Positions 18,450 through 27,342 of a stretch of DNA of 55,194 nt are shown piece by piece. The notes under the pieces are model-generated. The model made no database searches and was not told the DNA's origin. It saw nothing but the letters and a program-made list of their open reading frames with translations. How positions within the stretch are numbered: the stretch's first letter is position 1; every line of letters starts with the position of its first letter. The DNA is from Nitrospirota bacterium (GTDB lineage Bacteria; NPL-UPA2; JAADIA01): positions 1 to 55,194 of the forward strand of contig JAADIA010000018.1 in the NCBI GenBank assembly GCA_013151555.1. The letters run 5' to 3'. Position numbers and translations under genes: made by a program.

Positions 18450-18479
18450 ATACTAACATAACTACTTCCTCTTTGGCAA
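18450..18479 (-). promoter_or_regulatory. Possible promoter of the tRNA cluster
   Basis: Minus-strand TTGCCA (18474-18479) and TAGTAT (18450-18455) are 18 bases apart and end about 15 bases before the tRNA-Lys 5' end. The -10 is a weak match. Confidence 0.45.
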
Positions 18480-18499
18480 GAAAATTCCTCACCTTCGCT

Positions 18500-18533
18500 C
18501 CTCATTTCTTTTTGAGGGGGATACCTCTGCCCC
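18500..18533. repeat. Dispersed CTCATTT...GAGG/GGATACC repeat, copy 1
   Basis: CTCATTTCTTTTTGAGGGGG followed by GATACC recurs at 20658-20684 as CTCATTTCTTTTGAGGAGG plus ATACC. Both flank the DinG-helicase gene, one on each side. CTC/GAG arms allow a small hairpin. Confidence 0.55.
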
Positions 18534-18586
18534 CCTCAACGTTCGCTCCCGCTCCCTGCTCTCCCCAACCCCTTCGGGGAAATCAG

Positions 18587-20527
18587 TTAATCAACGATTA
18601 CCCGGCAAGGAGGAAGAGAATTAAGGAAGAGTCTTCCATAAGAACGGGTGAGGAGACGACTGTCGAGAATAGCGATAATACCTTTATCTTCTTTATTGCG
18701 AATTAACCTGCCAAACCCCTGCTTTAACTTAATAATGGCTTCGGGAAGGCTATATTCCAAAAAAGGGTCTCCTCCCTTTTTCCTTATGTTCTCGATCCTG
18801 GCTTCATTGAGAGGATGGTCGGGAACATCAAAGGGAAGTTTAGTAATAATGACATTGCTCAAGGCTTCCCCTTGAACATCTACTCCGGTCCAGAAACTAT
18901 CCGTCCCAAAGAGAACAGAGTTAACATCCTCCCGGAACCTTTCCAGCATTATGTTCCTGGGAATACCCGCTCCCTGCCGGAAGGAATTGATTCCCTGCTC
19001 TTTCAGAAAAGGCTGAAGAGCTTGATGCACCTCATTCATAAGCTTGTAACTGGTGAAAAGAACAAAAGCTCTCCCCTCAGTCAGCTTGAGGTAATGTTTT
19101 ATCTTTTCAATTGCTTCCTCCCGATATTTCTCCACTTCCTGAGGCTCAGACATTTTCTTTGTGATAAAAAGGCGGACTTGTTTTTCATAATTAAAAGGCG
19201 AGCCGGCTTTCAACTCCAGAGGGTTTTCCAACCCGACCCTATCCTTAAAATACTGAAAAGAATTATTGGTAACCAGAGTAGCACTGGTCATAATAATGGT
19301 AGGTACTTGCGTAAAGAGGTTTTCTCTCAATTCCACACTGATATTTACAGGAGAAGATTTAAGAACGACCCTTTTGAAACCTTTCCCTTCCCTTTCTATC
19401 CAGTAAACATGGTCCTTCAGCGTCTGGCCAAGAAAAGCATTCAATCCATCGGCCAAGTCCAGGCATCTTCTCATCCAGGCACTGATTTCCAATTCATCTT
19501 CTTTAGTCTTTGCCCTTGACTTCAGCTCTTTTAAAGATGAATATATCTCCCTCAGCGGTCCATCCAGGCAGTTAGAAAAAAAATCGGGTTTACGAATTCT
19601 CTTTATCGGAGAATCAATATTCCTCATTGATTTCAAGATATCCTTAAAGAAAAGCGCCGCCTGGGACCGGGCCCGGTCAACATATTTTAAGGCATCCCCG
19701 GCCCTGAGATAAATCAGAAGTCCTTTTTTCCTCTCCCGGGTGGAGAGAGAATCTAAAAAATGTTTGATCCGATAATTGCTAATCTCAATCCCCAGATAAT
19801 CACCGGCCACCGACTCTATTTGATGAGCTTCATCCAGAACAACGCATTTACAAAGAGGGAGAAAGTCCGCCTGCACCTTTTTTAAAGCCAGGTTGGAGAA
19901 GAAAAGATGATGATTAACGATAAGGAGATGAGCCTCATATATTTTCTTCCTTGCTTTCTGAAAGAAACAATTATCCCGGTAGGAACACCCTTTCCCCAGA
20001 CAATTATCGTGCTCCGAGCAAACTTTATTCCAGATGCGGTTCGACGGCAACTTTTCCAGATCAGAGAGGCTGCCATCCGTAGTTTCCTGAAGCCAATCGG
20101 CGATCATCTGCAAATCCCGGGCTTCCCCCACGTTATCAAACAGACCTTCCTCCTTACTTTTCAGCTCCCTTTCCCAACGACGAAGACAGAGATAGTTGGA
20201 ACGCCCTTTAACCAAAGCAGCTTTGAAAGAAAGAGGCAATACTTGCTTAAGGAAAGGAATATCTCTTTTGAGAAGCTGCTCCTGAAGGTTTATGGTCTTG
20301 GTAGAAACAATTACCCTTTCCGAGTTAGCCACGGCATAGCCGATAGCCGGAACCAGATAGGAAAAACTCTTACCCACCCCGGTTCCCGCCTCAACTATCA
20401 GGTGCTTCTTGTTATCTATAGCTTTAACCACCGCCTCGGCCATCCGGAACTGCTGAGGACGATACTCGTAAGCAGGCAAACTTTTTGAAATGAGACCTTC
20501 CGGCCCGAATATTTCTTTAAGATTCAT
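18587..20527 (-). CDS. DinG/XPD-family ATP-dependent helicase
   Basis: A 646-residue superfamily 2 iron-sulfur DNA helicase. It has Walker A EAGTGVGKSFSYL (about 45), a cysteine cluster between motifs I and II (CLRRWE, then CSEHDNCLGKGCSYRDNC, consistent with a 4Fe-4S site), the DEAH box VVLDEAHQIESV, and motifs V/VI DSFWTGVDVQG and QGFGRLIRNKEDKG. Family members unwind 5'-to-3' and resolve R-loops and repair intermediates. The exonuclease domain of the Gram-positive DinG form is absent. It has its own near-consensus promoter and is divergent from the histidine kinase. Confidence 0.9.
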   Translation of the reverse strand: MNLKEIFGPEGLISKSLPAYEYRPQQFRMAEAVVKAIDNKKHLIVEAGTGVGKSFSYLVPAIGYAVANSERVIVSTKTINLQEQLLKRDIPFLKQVLPLSFKAALVKGRSNYLCLRRWERELKSKEEGLFDNVGEARDLQMIADWLQETTDGSLSDLEKLPSNRIWNKVCSEHDNCLGKGCSYRDNCFFQKARKKIYEAHLLIVNHHLFFSNLALKKVQADFLPLCKCVVLDEAHQIESVAGDYLGIEISNYRIKHFLDSLSTRERKKGLLIYLRAGDALKYVDRARSQAALFFKDILKSMRNIDSPIKRIRKPDFFSNCLDGPLREIYSSLKELKSRAKTKEDELEISAWMRRCLDLADGLNAFLGQTLKDHVYWIEREGKGFKRVVLKSSPVNISVELRENLFTQVPTIIMTSATLVTNNSFQYFKDRVGLENPLELKAGSPFNYEKQVRLFITKKMSEPQEVEKYREEAIEKIKHYLKLTEGRAFVLFTSYKLMNEVHQALQPFLKEQGINSFRQGAGIPRNIMLERFREDVNSVLFGTDSFWTGVDVQGEALSNVIITKLPFDVPDHPLNEARIENIRKKGGDPFLEYSLPEAIIKLKQGFGRLIRNKEDKGIIAILDSRLLTRSYGRLFLNSLPPCRVIVD

Positions 20528-20600
20528 TATTCTCCGCCCGACTGACCACCCCGGTATCTACCGGAAAAGCGCTCTCTTACTTTCCGGAAAACCTACAGGA

Positions 20601-20629
20601 ATTATATCATCCTCTCCCCCAACCGTCAA
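20601..20629 (-). promoter_or_regulatory. Sigma-70 promoter for DinG-like helicase
   Basis: Minus-strand TTGACG (20624-20629) and TATAAT (20601-20606) with a 17-base spacer; leader about 65 nt. Confidence 0.78.
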
Positions 20630-20657
20630 AGCACAAGAAAACTCATTGCCTCGCGCC

Positions 20658-20684
20658 TCATTTCTTTTGAGGAGGATACCTGAA
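20658..20684. repeat. Dispersed CTCATTT...GAGG/GGATACC repeat, copy 2
   Basis: CTCATTTCTTTTGAGGAGG plus ATACC matches the word at 18500-18533. The 514-nt divergent spacer 20528-21041 otherwise holds two promoters and no recognisable RNA gene or ORF. Confidence 0.55.
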
Positions 20685-20867
20685 TTCTTTTCATAATCCT
20701 ACCTGCTGACCGGTGGCCGTCAGACAATTTACTAACGGCAATTCAAACTCTTTAATGATTGTTGTCACTATCTCTTCTACTCTTAGAATTATATCCTGTC
20801 TATCCTATCTGAAATTATTTAAAGATTCTTTCTCTCAATACTATTTTGGGAGAAGCGCCAGAAATGT

Positions 20868-20897
20868 ATTGACCAATATCCCCGGCTTTCATATAAT
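20868..20897 (+). promoter_or_regulatory. Sigma-70 promoter for histidine kinase-response regulator operon
   Basis: TTGACC (20868-20873) and TATAAT (20892-20897) with an 18-base spacer. The leader to the kinase ATG at 21042 would be about 138 nt. Confidence 0.7.
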
Positions 20898-21041
20898 TAT
20901 ACTGGTTCAGGGAAGGATATATCCCGCCAGGCGGACTACTCTGCAATCTTTAACTAATAACGCTAAACGCTTTTTTAATTATGCCGCCCTTTAGGTAGAC
21001 TTTTTCCCGGGAAGAGAATAACCCCGGTTAGGTGAATCCCT

Positions 21042-22508
21042 ATGAAACTCAGAACAAAACTCAGCCTCATAATGGTTTCTCTTTCTTCCCTTTCCATCCT
21101 TCTCCTTTTTCTCATCAATTACCGAAACGAAACTTCTCTAATTGAGAGTCTGGAAGAACATGCCAGCTCCCTAAACAAGGTATCCCAACTCAGTCTAACC
21201 CAGTTGACTAAAGAACCGGATTCCGATACTGTTCTTCTCCAACAGTTCATCACTAAGTTAAGCAGAGAGAAGGGAGTCTACGAGGTCTCAGTGGTCAATA
21301 ACAAAGAAAGAATCGTTTTAAGCTCCAATCCGGAACGAATCGGCAGGTTATTGGGAACCCAGGGAATCACCGAGCTATATTCCAAAAAAGGAAACGGAAA
21401 GTTAGCGCCGGGAAGTGAACAAATATTTATTTCTCAGATAATCGGCACTCCTAATAATTCCGATAAAAAATATAATGTAGTCGTCCCGCTAATCAGGAAC
21501 AACAAACGTATAGGTTCCATTCACATCCTCGTGTTCCGGGATGATTTCAAGAAGATGTTCGCCACCATGCGTCTTAGAAGTATTCTGACCACATTCAGCA
21601 TCTGGACCCTGGCTACGGCTCTTATAATCTTAGTATCCGGACGGTTCCTCCGCCCGTTTAAGAAACTGGCTCTGGCCACGGAGAGGATTTCTCAAGGTGA
21701 TTTCTCCCAGGATATCCCTTCCCAGGGAGAAGACGAGGTTAGCAGCTTAGCTCGTTCCTTCAACCAAATGACCAAGTCCCTTCGCCGGTACCGGAAGATA
21801 GAAGAACAAATGCACCGGGCCAATCGACTATCTGCCCTCGGGCAATTGGCTGCCGGGGCAGCCCATGAGATCCGGAACCCCCTAAACGCTATCGGGTTCG
21901 CTGCCGATAATCTCCGGGAAGATTTTGCTCCTGAAGACCATAAGATGCGGCAGGACTACTTCCAAATTATCCGGAACATCAAGGGAGAGATAGTCCACCT
22001 GGATGGGATCGTCAAAGGGCTAATAGACTTTTCTAAACCCCGGGAACTCCATCTCCGGACAGAAAAGGTAAATGCTATCCTCAAAGACACTTTAAGTTTA
22101 ATGGACAGGGAAGCCCGGGAAAAGGGAATAACTATCAAGTTACAGTTGGAAGATAACCTCCCTGATAGCAATCTGGATACCGAACAAATCCGGCAGGCTT
22201 TTATGAACATCATCATTAACGCTTTCGAGTCCATGCCTCAGGGAGGCACTTTGGTTATAGCTACGAGATTATCTCAAAAGACAGTGGAAATATCCTTCAC
22301 CGATACAGGCTGCGGAATATCTCCGGAACATAAAAGCAAGATATTCAATCCTTATTTTACCACCAAAGAAGAAGGTAGCGGCCTGGGGCTGGCTACGGTT
22401 CATCGGATAATCCGGGACCATGGAGGCAACGTAGAGGTTGACTCCCAGGAAGGCAAAGGCACCAACGTAACCATATATCTTCCCGGGGACGAAGGTTCAA
22501 ACAAATGA
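21042..22508 (+). CDS. Membrane sensor histidine kinase
   Basis: The 488-residue protein has TM1 at about 8-26, an extracytoplasmic sensor of about 150 residues (GRLLGTQGITELY region), TM2 at about 181-201, HAMP (about 201-250), HisKA with phospho-acceptor His275 in AAHEIRNPLNAIGF, and HATPase_c with N box (IIINAFESMP), DTGCGISPE and GSGLGLATVHRII. It should sense an envelope signal and phosphorylate the adjacent regulator, whose ATG overlaps its stop by 4 bp. AGGTGA precedes the start. The ligand is unknown; the sensor domain resembles CACHE/sCACHE only in size and layout. Confidence 0.93.
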   Translation: MKLRTKLSLIMVSLSSLSILLLFLINYRNETSLIESLEEHASSLNKVSQLSLTQLTKEPDSDTVLLQQFITKLSREKGVYEVSVVNNKERIVLSSNPERIGRLLGTQGITELYSKKGNGKLAPGSEQIFISQIIGTPNNSDKKYNVVVPLIRNNKRIGSIHILVFRDDFKKMFATMRLRSILTTFSIWTLATALIILVSGRFLRPFKKLALATERISQGDFSQDIPSQGEDEVSSLARSFNQMTKSLRRYRKIEEQMHRANRLSALGQLAAGAAHEIRNPLNAIGFAADNLREDFAPEDHKMRQDYFQIIRNIKGEIVHLDGIVKGLIDFSKPRELHLRTEKVNAILKDTLSLMDREAREKGITIKLQLEDNLPDSNLDTEQIRQAFMNIIINAFESMPQGGTLVIATRLSQKTVEISFTDTGCGISPEHKSKIFNPYFTTKEEGSGLGLATVHRIIRDHGGNVEVDSQEGKGTNVTIYLPGDEGSNK

Positions 22509-23869
22509 CAGATAAATCCAGTCGCATTCTCATAGTAGAAGATAAAGGCTTCGAGAAAGAGATGCTTTGCCGCTCCTTAGCCAGGGAGAACTATCAGATA
22601 ACCTCTGCCCGGGATGGCAAAGAAGCTTTATCCCTTTTCCGCCAGGACAACTACGATGTCGTCCTCTCCGACCTTAAAATGCCCGGGATGGACGGGATTG
22701 CTCTTCTTCAAGCCTTGATAGAAATGGACTCTGAAGTAACGATAATCCTGATGACTGCTTACGGGAGCGTGAAAAGTGCCGTTCAAGCTATGAAACTGGG
22801 AGCTTTCGATTATCTGACCAAACCCTTTGATAGTGAAGAACTCAAGGTAACGATAAAGAGAGCTCTTGACTACCGTCGGCTTCGCCAGGAGAATAAGGGC
22901 CTGCATTCGGAGCTGGAAGATAGATACAGTTTCCATAACATCGTAGGCAAGAGCCCGTTAATGCAGGAAACCTTCCGCCTCATTGACAAAGCTGCTCCTT
23001 CCAACAGCACTGTTATCATCTACGGAGAAAACGGCACCGGCAAAGAACTCGTAGCCAAGGCTATTCATTACCATTCCAAGAGGAGAAAGCAGATATTCCT
23101 GCCCCTAAGTTGTGCCGCTATACCTCATACCCTTTTAGAGAGCGAACTCTTTGGATACGAAAAAGGAGCTTTCACCGGCGCTACCGCCAGAAAAAAAGGG
23201 ATCTTTGAGGAAGCAAACGGCGGCACCTTCTTTCTGGACGAGATTACCGAGTTGGACATCAATATGCAGGCCAAACTTCTCCGGGCTATTCAGGAAAGGG
23301 AAATCCGCCATCTGGGAAGTTCCATATCCATTCCCGTGGACGTCCGGCTGGTTGTGGCCACCAATAAAAATATGGAAGAAGAACTCAAATCCGGACGCTT
23401 CCGGGAAGACCTTTATTACCGGATTAATGTTATCTCCATCTTCCTTCCTCCTTTAAGAAAGCGTAAGGAGGACATTCCCTTGCTGGCGAACCATTTCTTA
23501 ACCCGGTACCATTCAGGTAACAAGAAGGCCGTCCCTTCTATCAAACCTCAAGCCCTGGAAGCGCTGATGAACTACGACTGGCCGGGGAACGTCCGGGAAC
23601 TTCAATCCACCATCGAAAGAGCACTCATCCTCAATGGAAGTCAAACTATTCGCCGGGAGGACTTACCTCCCCAGATCAGAAATAAATCCAACCAAAATCC
23701 GGAGACCTCTTTCCCCCTACCCGATAAAGGATTTTCCCTGGAAGCTCACGAAAGAGAGCTGATCATTCAAGCCTTGAAGAAAACCAACGGTTCTCAGATC
23801 AAGGCAGCTGAATTGCTGGGCTTGAGCTACAAGACCTTGCAGTATAGAGTGCGAAAATATGGTATATAA
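22505..23869 (+). CDS. NtrC-family sigma-54-dependent response regulator
   Basis: The 454-residue protein has a receiver domain (phospho-acceptor Asp56 in LSDLKMPG, Thr84, Lys106; acidic pair Glu12-Asp13), an AAA+ domain with Walker A GENGTGKE (about 174-181) and the sigma-54 contact loop GAFTGA at 221-226, and a Fis-type helix-turn-helix at the end (GSQIKAAELLGLSYKTLQYRV). Activators of this kind bind upstream enhancers and open promoters held by RpoN. The nearest target is the sigma-54 promoter only 250 bp downstream, ahead of the MoxR/Bat operon. Confidence 0.95.
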   Translation: MTDKSSRILIVEDKGFEKEMLCRSLARENYQITSARDGKEALSLFRQDNYDVVLSDLKMPGMDGIALLQALIEMDSEVTIILMTAYGSVKSAVQAMKLGAFDYLTKPFDSEELKVTIKRALDYRRLRQENKGLHSELEDRYSFHNIVGKSPLMQETFRLIDKAAPSNSTVIIYGENGTGKELVAKAIHYHSKRRKQIFLPLSCAAIPHTLLESELFGYEKGAFTGATARKKGIFEEANGGTFFLDEITELDINMQAKLLRAIQEREIRHLGSSISIPVDVRLVVATNKNMEEELKSGRFREDLYYRINVISIFLPPLRKRKEDIPLLANHFLTRYHSGNKKAVPSIKPQALEALMNYDWPGNVRELQSTIERALILNGSQTIRREDLPPQIRNKSNQNPETSFPLPDKGFSLEAHERELIIQALKKTNGSQIKAAELLGLSYKTLQYRVRKYGI

Positions 23870-24006
23870 AGAAGATAGAGCCCGTTTTCTTACCCCTTTC
23901 AAAAACCTCATTTCGGGTTTTCTCTTCAGTTCCAGGGAATTTCTAAGCAACTATTTTCATTTAAAAGGCTTATCTGTATTTTTTGGGGGAAATCCCGGCT
24001 CCGCCC

Positions 24007-24025
24007 ACCTCATTTGAGGTTTTTT
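24007..24025 (+). terminator. Intrinsic terminator or activator site after the NtrC gene
   Basis: ACCTC-ATTT-GAGGT followed by T6 is a short terminator-like stem. A related CCTCATTT word at 23906-23913 sits in AAAACC...GGTTTT. Because both lie about 110-210 bp upstream of the sigma-54 promoter, they could equally be enhancer half-sites. The rest of the 331-nt spacer 23870-24200 holds only the sigma-54 promoter. Confidence 0.45.
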
Positions 24026-24117
24026 AAGTTCTTATTCTTCCTTTTCCGTTTCTTCTTTTTATTTTATAACTCTTATTGCTTGAATATGTTATGCTAATTA
24101 TTTCCGTTTTTTTTCTC

Positions 24118-24135
24118 TTTGGCACACTTCTTGCT
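24118..24135 (+). promoter_or_regulatory. Sigma-54 (RpoN) promoter of the MoxR/Bat operon
   Basis: TTGGCACACTTCTTGCT matches the -24/-12 consensus: TTGGCAC and TTGCT, with GG (24120-24122 region) and GC (24133-24134) separated by exactly 10 bases. The start would be about 24146, giving a 55-nt leader to the ATG at 24201. It directly follows the NtrC-type activator. Confidence 0.85.
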
Positions 24136-24200
24136 TATTAGTTTAATAAAGTATTTCCGGTGAATCTTTAATAAATATCTTCCAAATTAATAAGAGAGAA

Positions 24201-24746
24201 ATGAGAAAGATTCTTTTCATGTTTTTCATTTTATCCTGGTTGACGACCTCAACCTTTGCTCAAGAAGGACAACTCGATATCCGGGTTAACCTGGACCAAA
24301 CTATCATCCGGAAATCGGAACCCTTTCACCTTACGGTAATCTGTACCGGCCGTCAGGCCCTCACTGAAAACATGAAACTTATCCCGGGAAAATTTGCCGG
24401 TTTCCGTCTTATTGGAATCTCCAAATCAACGAGCCTTTACGAGGAGAACAATATACAAATGGTTTCGGCCCGGATAGAATATCAACTTGTACCAATTGCA
24501 ACCGGCCGAAGAGAAATCCAGCCCCTCGTTGTTGAATACCATGATCCTGCTTCCCGCCTCATCCAATCAGTAAGGAGCCGTCCTATCTCCATCATCATCC
24601 AGGGCAATGAGGATCGTCTCTCGGAAAAAACAGGTTACTTTTTCCGGCAACCGGTCTTGATCGGGACCGCCGGCGCCCTGATGGCCGGGGCAGGCTTCTT
24701 TCTCTTCCGGCGCCGGCGCCGGCGATATCTGAGGGAAAGAACTTGA
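24201..24746 (+). CDS. Short secreted BatD-like beta-sandwich protein with C-terminal membrane anchor
   Basis: The 181-residue protein has a signal peptide (MRKILFMFFILSWLTTSTFA), one beta-rich domain (LDIRVNLDQTIIRKSEPF... then YEENNIQMVSARIEYQLVPI) resembling a single BatD/oxygen-tolerance repeat, and a C-terminal transmembrane helix (about 154-168, IGTAGALMAGAGFFLF) followed by an Arg-rich tail RRRRRRYLRE. It would sit in the inner membrane with its domain in the periplasm. As the first gene after the sigma-54 promoter it may present substrates or bind the Bat complex. Family assignment rests on fold-level resemblance and context. Confidence 0.65.
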   Translation: MRKILFMFFILSWLTTSTFAQEGQLDIRVNLDQTIIRKSEPFHLTVICTGRQALTENMKLIPGKFAGFRLIGISKSTSLYEENNIQMVSARIEYQLVPIATGRREIQPLVVEYHDPASRLIQSVRSRPISIIIQGNEDRLSEKTGYFFRQPVLIGTAGALMAGAGFFLFRRRRRRYLRERT

Positions 24747-24787
24747 TGACCCAAAGGAGTTAATTATTAAATTAAAGGAGAAAAACG

Positions 24788-25777
24788 ATGGAAGTAGATG
24801 TCAAACAGATCTCCGGCAGAGTAGAAGAAGAAAGTAAACTTATCTTTGAAGTAAAGAAGGAACAAGAGAAAGTCATTGTCGGACAGAAGTATATGATGGA
24901 AAGGCTTCTTGTAGGCTTGCTCTGTAACGGCCATGTGCTCATCGAAGGAGTACCCGGCCTGGCCAAGACCCTGGCCGTAACTACTCTCTCCCGTATCCTT
25001 CAGACAAAATTCCACAGGATACAGTTCACTCCCGACCTCCTCCCGGCGGACCTGATCGGGACCCTGATTTACAATCCCAAGACGGGAGACTTTACGGTTA
25101 AGAAAGGACCAATCTTTGCCAACATCATTCTGGCCGATGAAATCAACCGGGCCCCGGCCAAGGTCCAGAGCGCCCTTCTGGAAGCCATGCAGGAACGGCA
25201 GGTAACTATCGGTGAAGAAAGTTATCCCCTCGAAGAACCTTTCATCGTTCTGGCCACCCAAAATCCTATTGAGCAGGAAGGAACCTATCCTCTTCCGGAA
25301 GCTCAAATCGATCGTTTCATGCTCAAACTCAAAGTTACCTATCCGAAAAAAGGAGAAGAGAAAACAATCGTCCAGAGAATGGCCCATTCCCTTCCCCGCA
25401 CCGAAGTCAACCCGGTAATGGGTCCTGAAGATATTCTACGGTTACGCCGCCTGGTAGATGAGATCTATATGGATGATAAAATCCAAGATTACATCATCGA
25501 CATCGTCCAGGCCACCCGTACCCCTAAGGATTATGGATTAGAGTTGGAAGAATACATCCGTTACGGAGCCTCTCCCCGAGCTTCCATTTACCTCACGATG
25601 ACTTCCAAAGCATATGCCCTTCTCCAGGGACGCGGTTATGTGACGCCCCAGGATATCAAGACTGTGGGCCCGGATGTGCTTCGACACCGGGTTATCATCA
25701 GTTATGAAGCAGAGGCCGAGGACATGACCTCGGAAGACATCATTCAGAAAATTTTCGATAACGTGGAGGTACCTTGA
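24788..25777 (+). CDS. MoxR-family AAA+ ATPase
   Basis: The 329-residue protein has Walker A GVPGLAKT (Lys60), Walker B ILADEINRAPAKVQSALLEAMQER, sensor 1 FIVLATQNPIEQEGTYPLPEAQIDRF, and the C-terminal lid typical of MoxR. These ATPases act as chaperones for von Willebrand A proteins; here DUF58, BatA and BatB are encoded just downstream. AAAGGAG sits 7 bases before the ATG. The stop overlaps the next gene by 4 bp. Confidence 0.96.
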   Translation: MEVDVKQISGRVEEESKLIFEVKKEQEKVIVGQKYMMERLLVGLLCNGHVLIEGVPGLAKTLAVTTLSRILQTKFHRIQFTPDLLPADLIGTLIYNPKTGDFTVKKGPIFANIILADEINRAPAKVQSALLEAMQERQVTIGEESYPLEEPFIVLATQNPIEQEGTYPLPEAQIDRFMLKLKVTYPKKGEEKTIVQRMAHSLPRTEVNPVMGPEDILRLRRLVDEIYMDDKIQDYIIDIVQATRTPKDYGLELEEYIRYGASPRASIYLTMTSKAYALLQGRGYVTPQDIKTVGPDVLRHRVIISYEAEAEDMTSEDIIQKIFDNVEVP

Positions 25778-26397
25778 TGAAAACAAATTCTCAACCAATG
25801 GATGCCGGAAAACGCCGGGTGCTGGAAGCCATCTATCATAAACGGGGCTTATTGCTAACACCGCTTTGGATTGTCATGCTCTTTGTCTTCTATAAAGAAT
25901 ACGAAAATCACTATCTCGTCTGGCCTCTGGGAATAAGTATAATAATAGGAGCAGGACTCCTGCGCATGTGGTCACAGGCTCATATAAGGAACCGGGAAAT
26001 ATTGAAAACCGAGAGGATTCTGACTACCAGTGGACCCTATCATTATGTCCGCAATCCCCTCTACATCAGCAACATCCTCATCCTTGCCGGGGCATCTATC
26101 CTTTCCGAGTTAATCTGGTTCCTGCCTTTTGTTCTCCTTTACTCGGGAATCATATATGCCTTAGTGGCCCGGAGAGAAGAAATAAGGCTTGAGGGAGAAT
26201 ATGGCGAAGCCTACCTCAAGTATAAAGAAGAAGTACCTCGCTGGATTCCAAGAATCTCCACCCCCCCGGCACCGGCGGCTGCTTCCAGGCCACTCTTTAC
26301 CCGCCGCGTCCTCATCGCGGAATACAGCCACTTCCTGGTAATAGTGCCCTTCCTGATAAAGGAAATGGTAGGACACTTGTTGTGGGGGTACGGTTGA
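25774..26397 (+). CDS. ICMT/PEMT-like membrane methyltransferase
   Basis: The 207-residue protein has several membrane helices (about 27-42, 47-65, 100-130, 180-195) and the conserved GPYHYVRNPLY motif followed by EGEYGEAYLKYKEEVPRWIP, which marks the isoprenylcysteine carboxyl methyltransferase / phospholipid N-methyltransferase superfamily. Members use S-adenosylmethionine at the membrane face to methylate prenylcysteine, lipids or small molecules; the substrate here is unknown. It is tightly placed between moxR (4-bp overlap, GGAGGT site) and the DUF58 gene, an unusual guest in this operon. Confidence 0.85.
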   Translation: MMKTNSQPMDAGKRRVLEAIYHKRGLLLTPLWIVMLFVFYKEYENHYLVWPLGISIIIGAGLLRMWSQAHIRNREILKTERILTTSGPYHYVRNPLYISNILILAGASILSELIWFLPFVLLYSGIIYALVARREEIRLEGEYGEAYLKYKEEVPRWIPRISTPPAPAAASRPLFTRRVLIAEYSHFLVIVPFLIKEMVGHLLWGYG

Positions 26398-26398
26398 A

Positions 26399-27274
26399 AT
26401 GATTCCCCGAGAACTGGTCAAAAAGATCCGCCGCATTCGGATTTCCACCAATCATGCCGTCAATGATGTCCTGGCCGGCGAATACCAGAGCGTCTTCAAA
26501 GGACAGGGAATGGAATTCGAGGAAGTGCGGGAGTATCTTCCCGGAGACGAAATAAGAACCATAGACTGGAATGTTACCGCCCGCTTCGGTCATCCTTATG
26601 TGAAACGGTTCGTCGAAGAGAGAGAATTGACGGTGATGCTTCTGGTAGACCTGAGCTCGTCCGGCAGATTCGGTTCAGTGGACCAGCTCAAGAACGAAGT
26701 CGCTGCCGAACTCTGCGCTCTCCTGGCCTTCTCGGCTATAAAAAACAATGATAAGGTAGGACTGATCATCTTTACCGATCGCATCGAGAAATTTCTTCCT
26801 CCCCAGAAAGGGTCAGAGTATGTGCTTCGGGTTATCCGGGAGCTTCTTTACTTTAAACCGACAGCGAGTAAAACCGATATCGGCCAGGCCTTAGCTTATC
26901 TGGGCCGGGTGACTACCAAACGCACCGTAGCTTTCCTGGTCTCCGACTTTCTCAATAGCGGATTTGAGAAACCGCTGCGGGTAGTCAGTAAGAGACATGA
27001 CCTCATTGCCGTGACCATCACCGACCCGCGTGAAATAAGTCTTCCCGATGTAGGAATCATCGAGCTGGAAGATGCCGAGACGGGTGAGACCATACTTTTC
27101 GATACCCGGGGTAAAACCCAGAGAAAAGAATACGAGAAATATTCTTTGGAGCGAGCCCGGGAACTGGAGAAACTTCTCCGCTCGGCGGATGTGGACCAGA
27201 TACATATACGCACCGACCGTTCCTATATCCGGCCCCTGGTCAGATTCTTCCGCCTGCGGGAGAGAAGAATATGA
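26399..27274 (+). CDS. DUF58 domain protein (VWA-like partner of MoxR)
   Basis: The 291-residue protein has the conserved DUF58 core GMEFEEVREYLPGDEIRTIDWN (about 40-61), TARFGHPYVKRFVEERE, and a VWA-like fold with a MIDAS-type LLVDLSSSGRFG. It has no signal peptide. It is the usual partner of MoxR in many bacteria and is thought to be a substrate or adaptor of the ATPase. It starts one base after the ICMT-like gene. Confidence 0.93.
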   Translation: MIPRELVKKIRRIRISTNHAVNDVLAGEYQSVFKGQGMEFEEVREYLPGDEIRTIDWNVTARFGHPYVKRFVEERELTVMLLVDLSSSGRFGSVDQLKNEVAAELCALLAFSAIKNNDKVGLIIFTDRIEKFLPPQKGSEYVLRVIRELLYFKPTASKTDIGQALAYLGRVTTKRTVAFLVSDFLNSGFEKPLRVVSKRHDLIAVTITDPREISLPDVGIIELEDAETGETILFDTRGKTQRKEYEKYSLERARELEKLLRSADVDQIHIRTDRSYIRPLVRFFRLRERRI

Positions 27275-27342
27275 AATGGCAGACAACTGAATCCAAATGA
27301 TAAATTGGAACAGATTATAAACTATAGACTGAAAGAGTAACC

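Noticed and set aside
20528-21041. Hidden small RNA in the 514-nt divergent spacer
   Set aside because: Two outward promoters and a short repeat account for what I see; no tRNA, 6S, SRP or RNase P-like conserved core was recognised.
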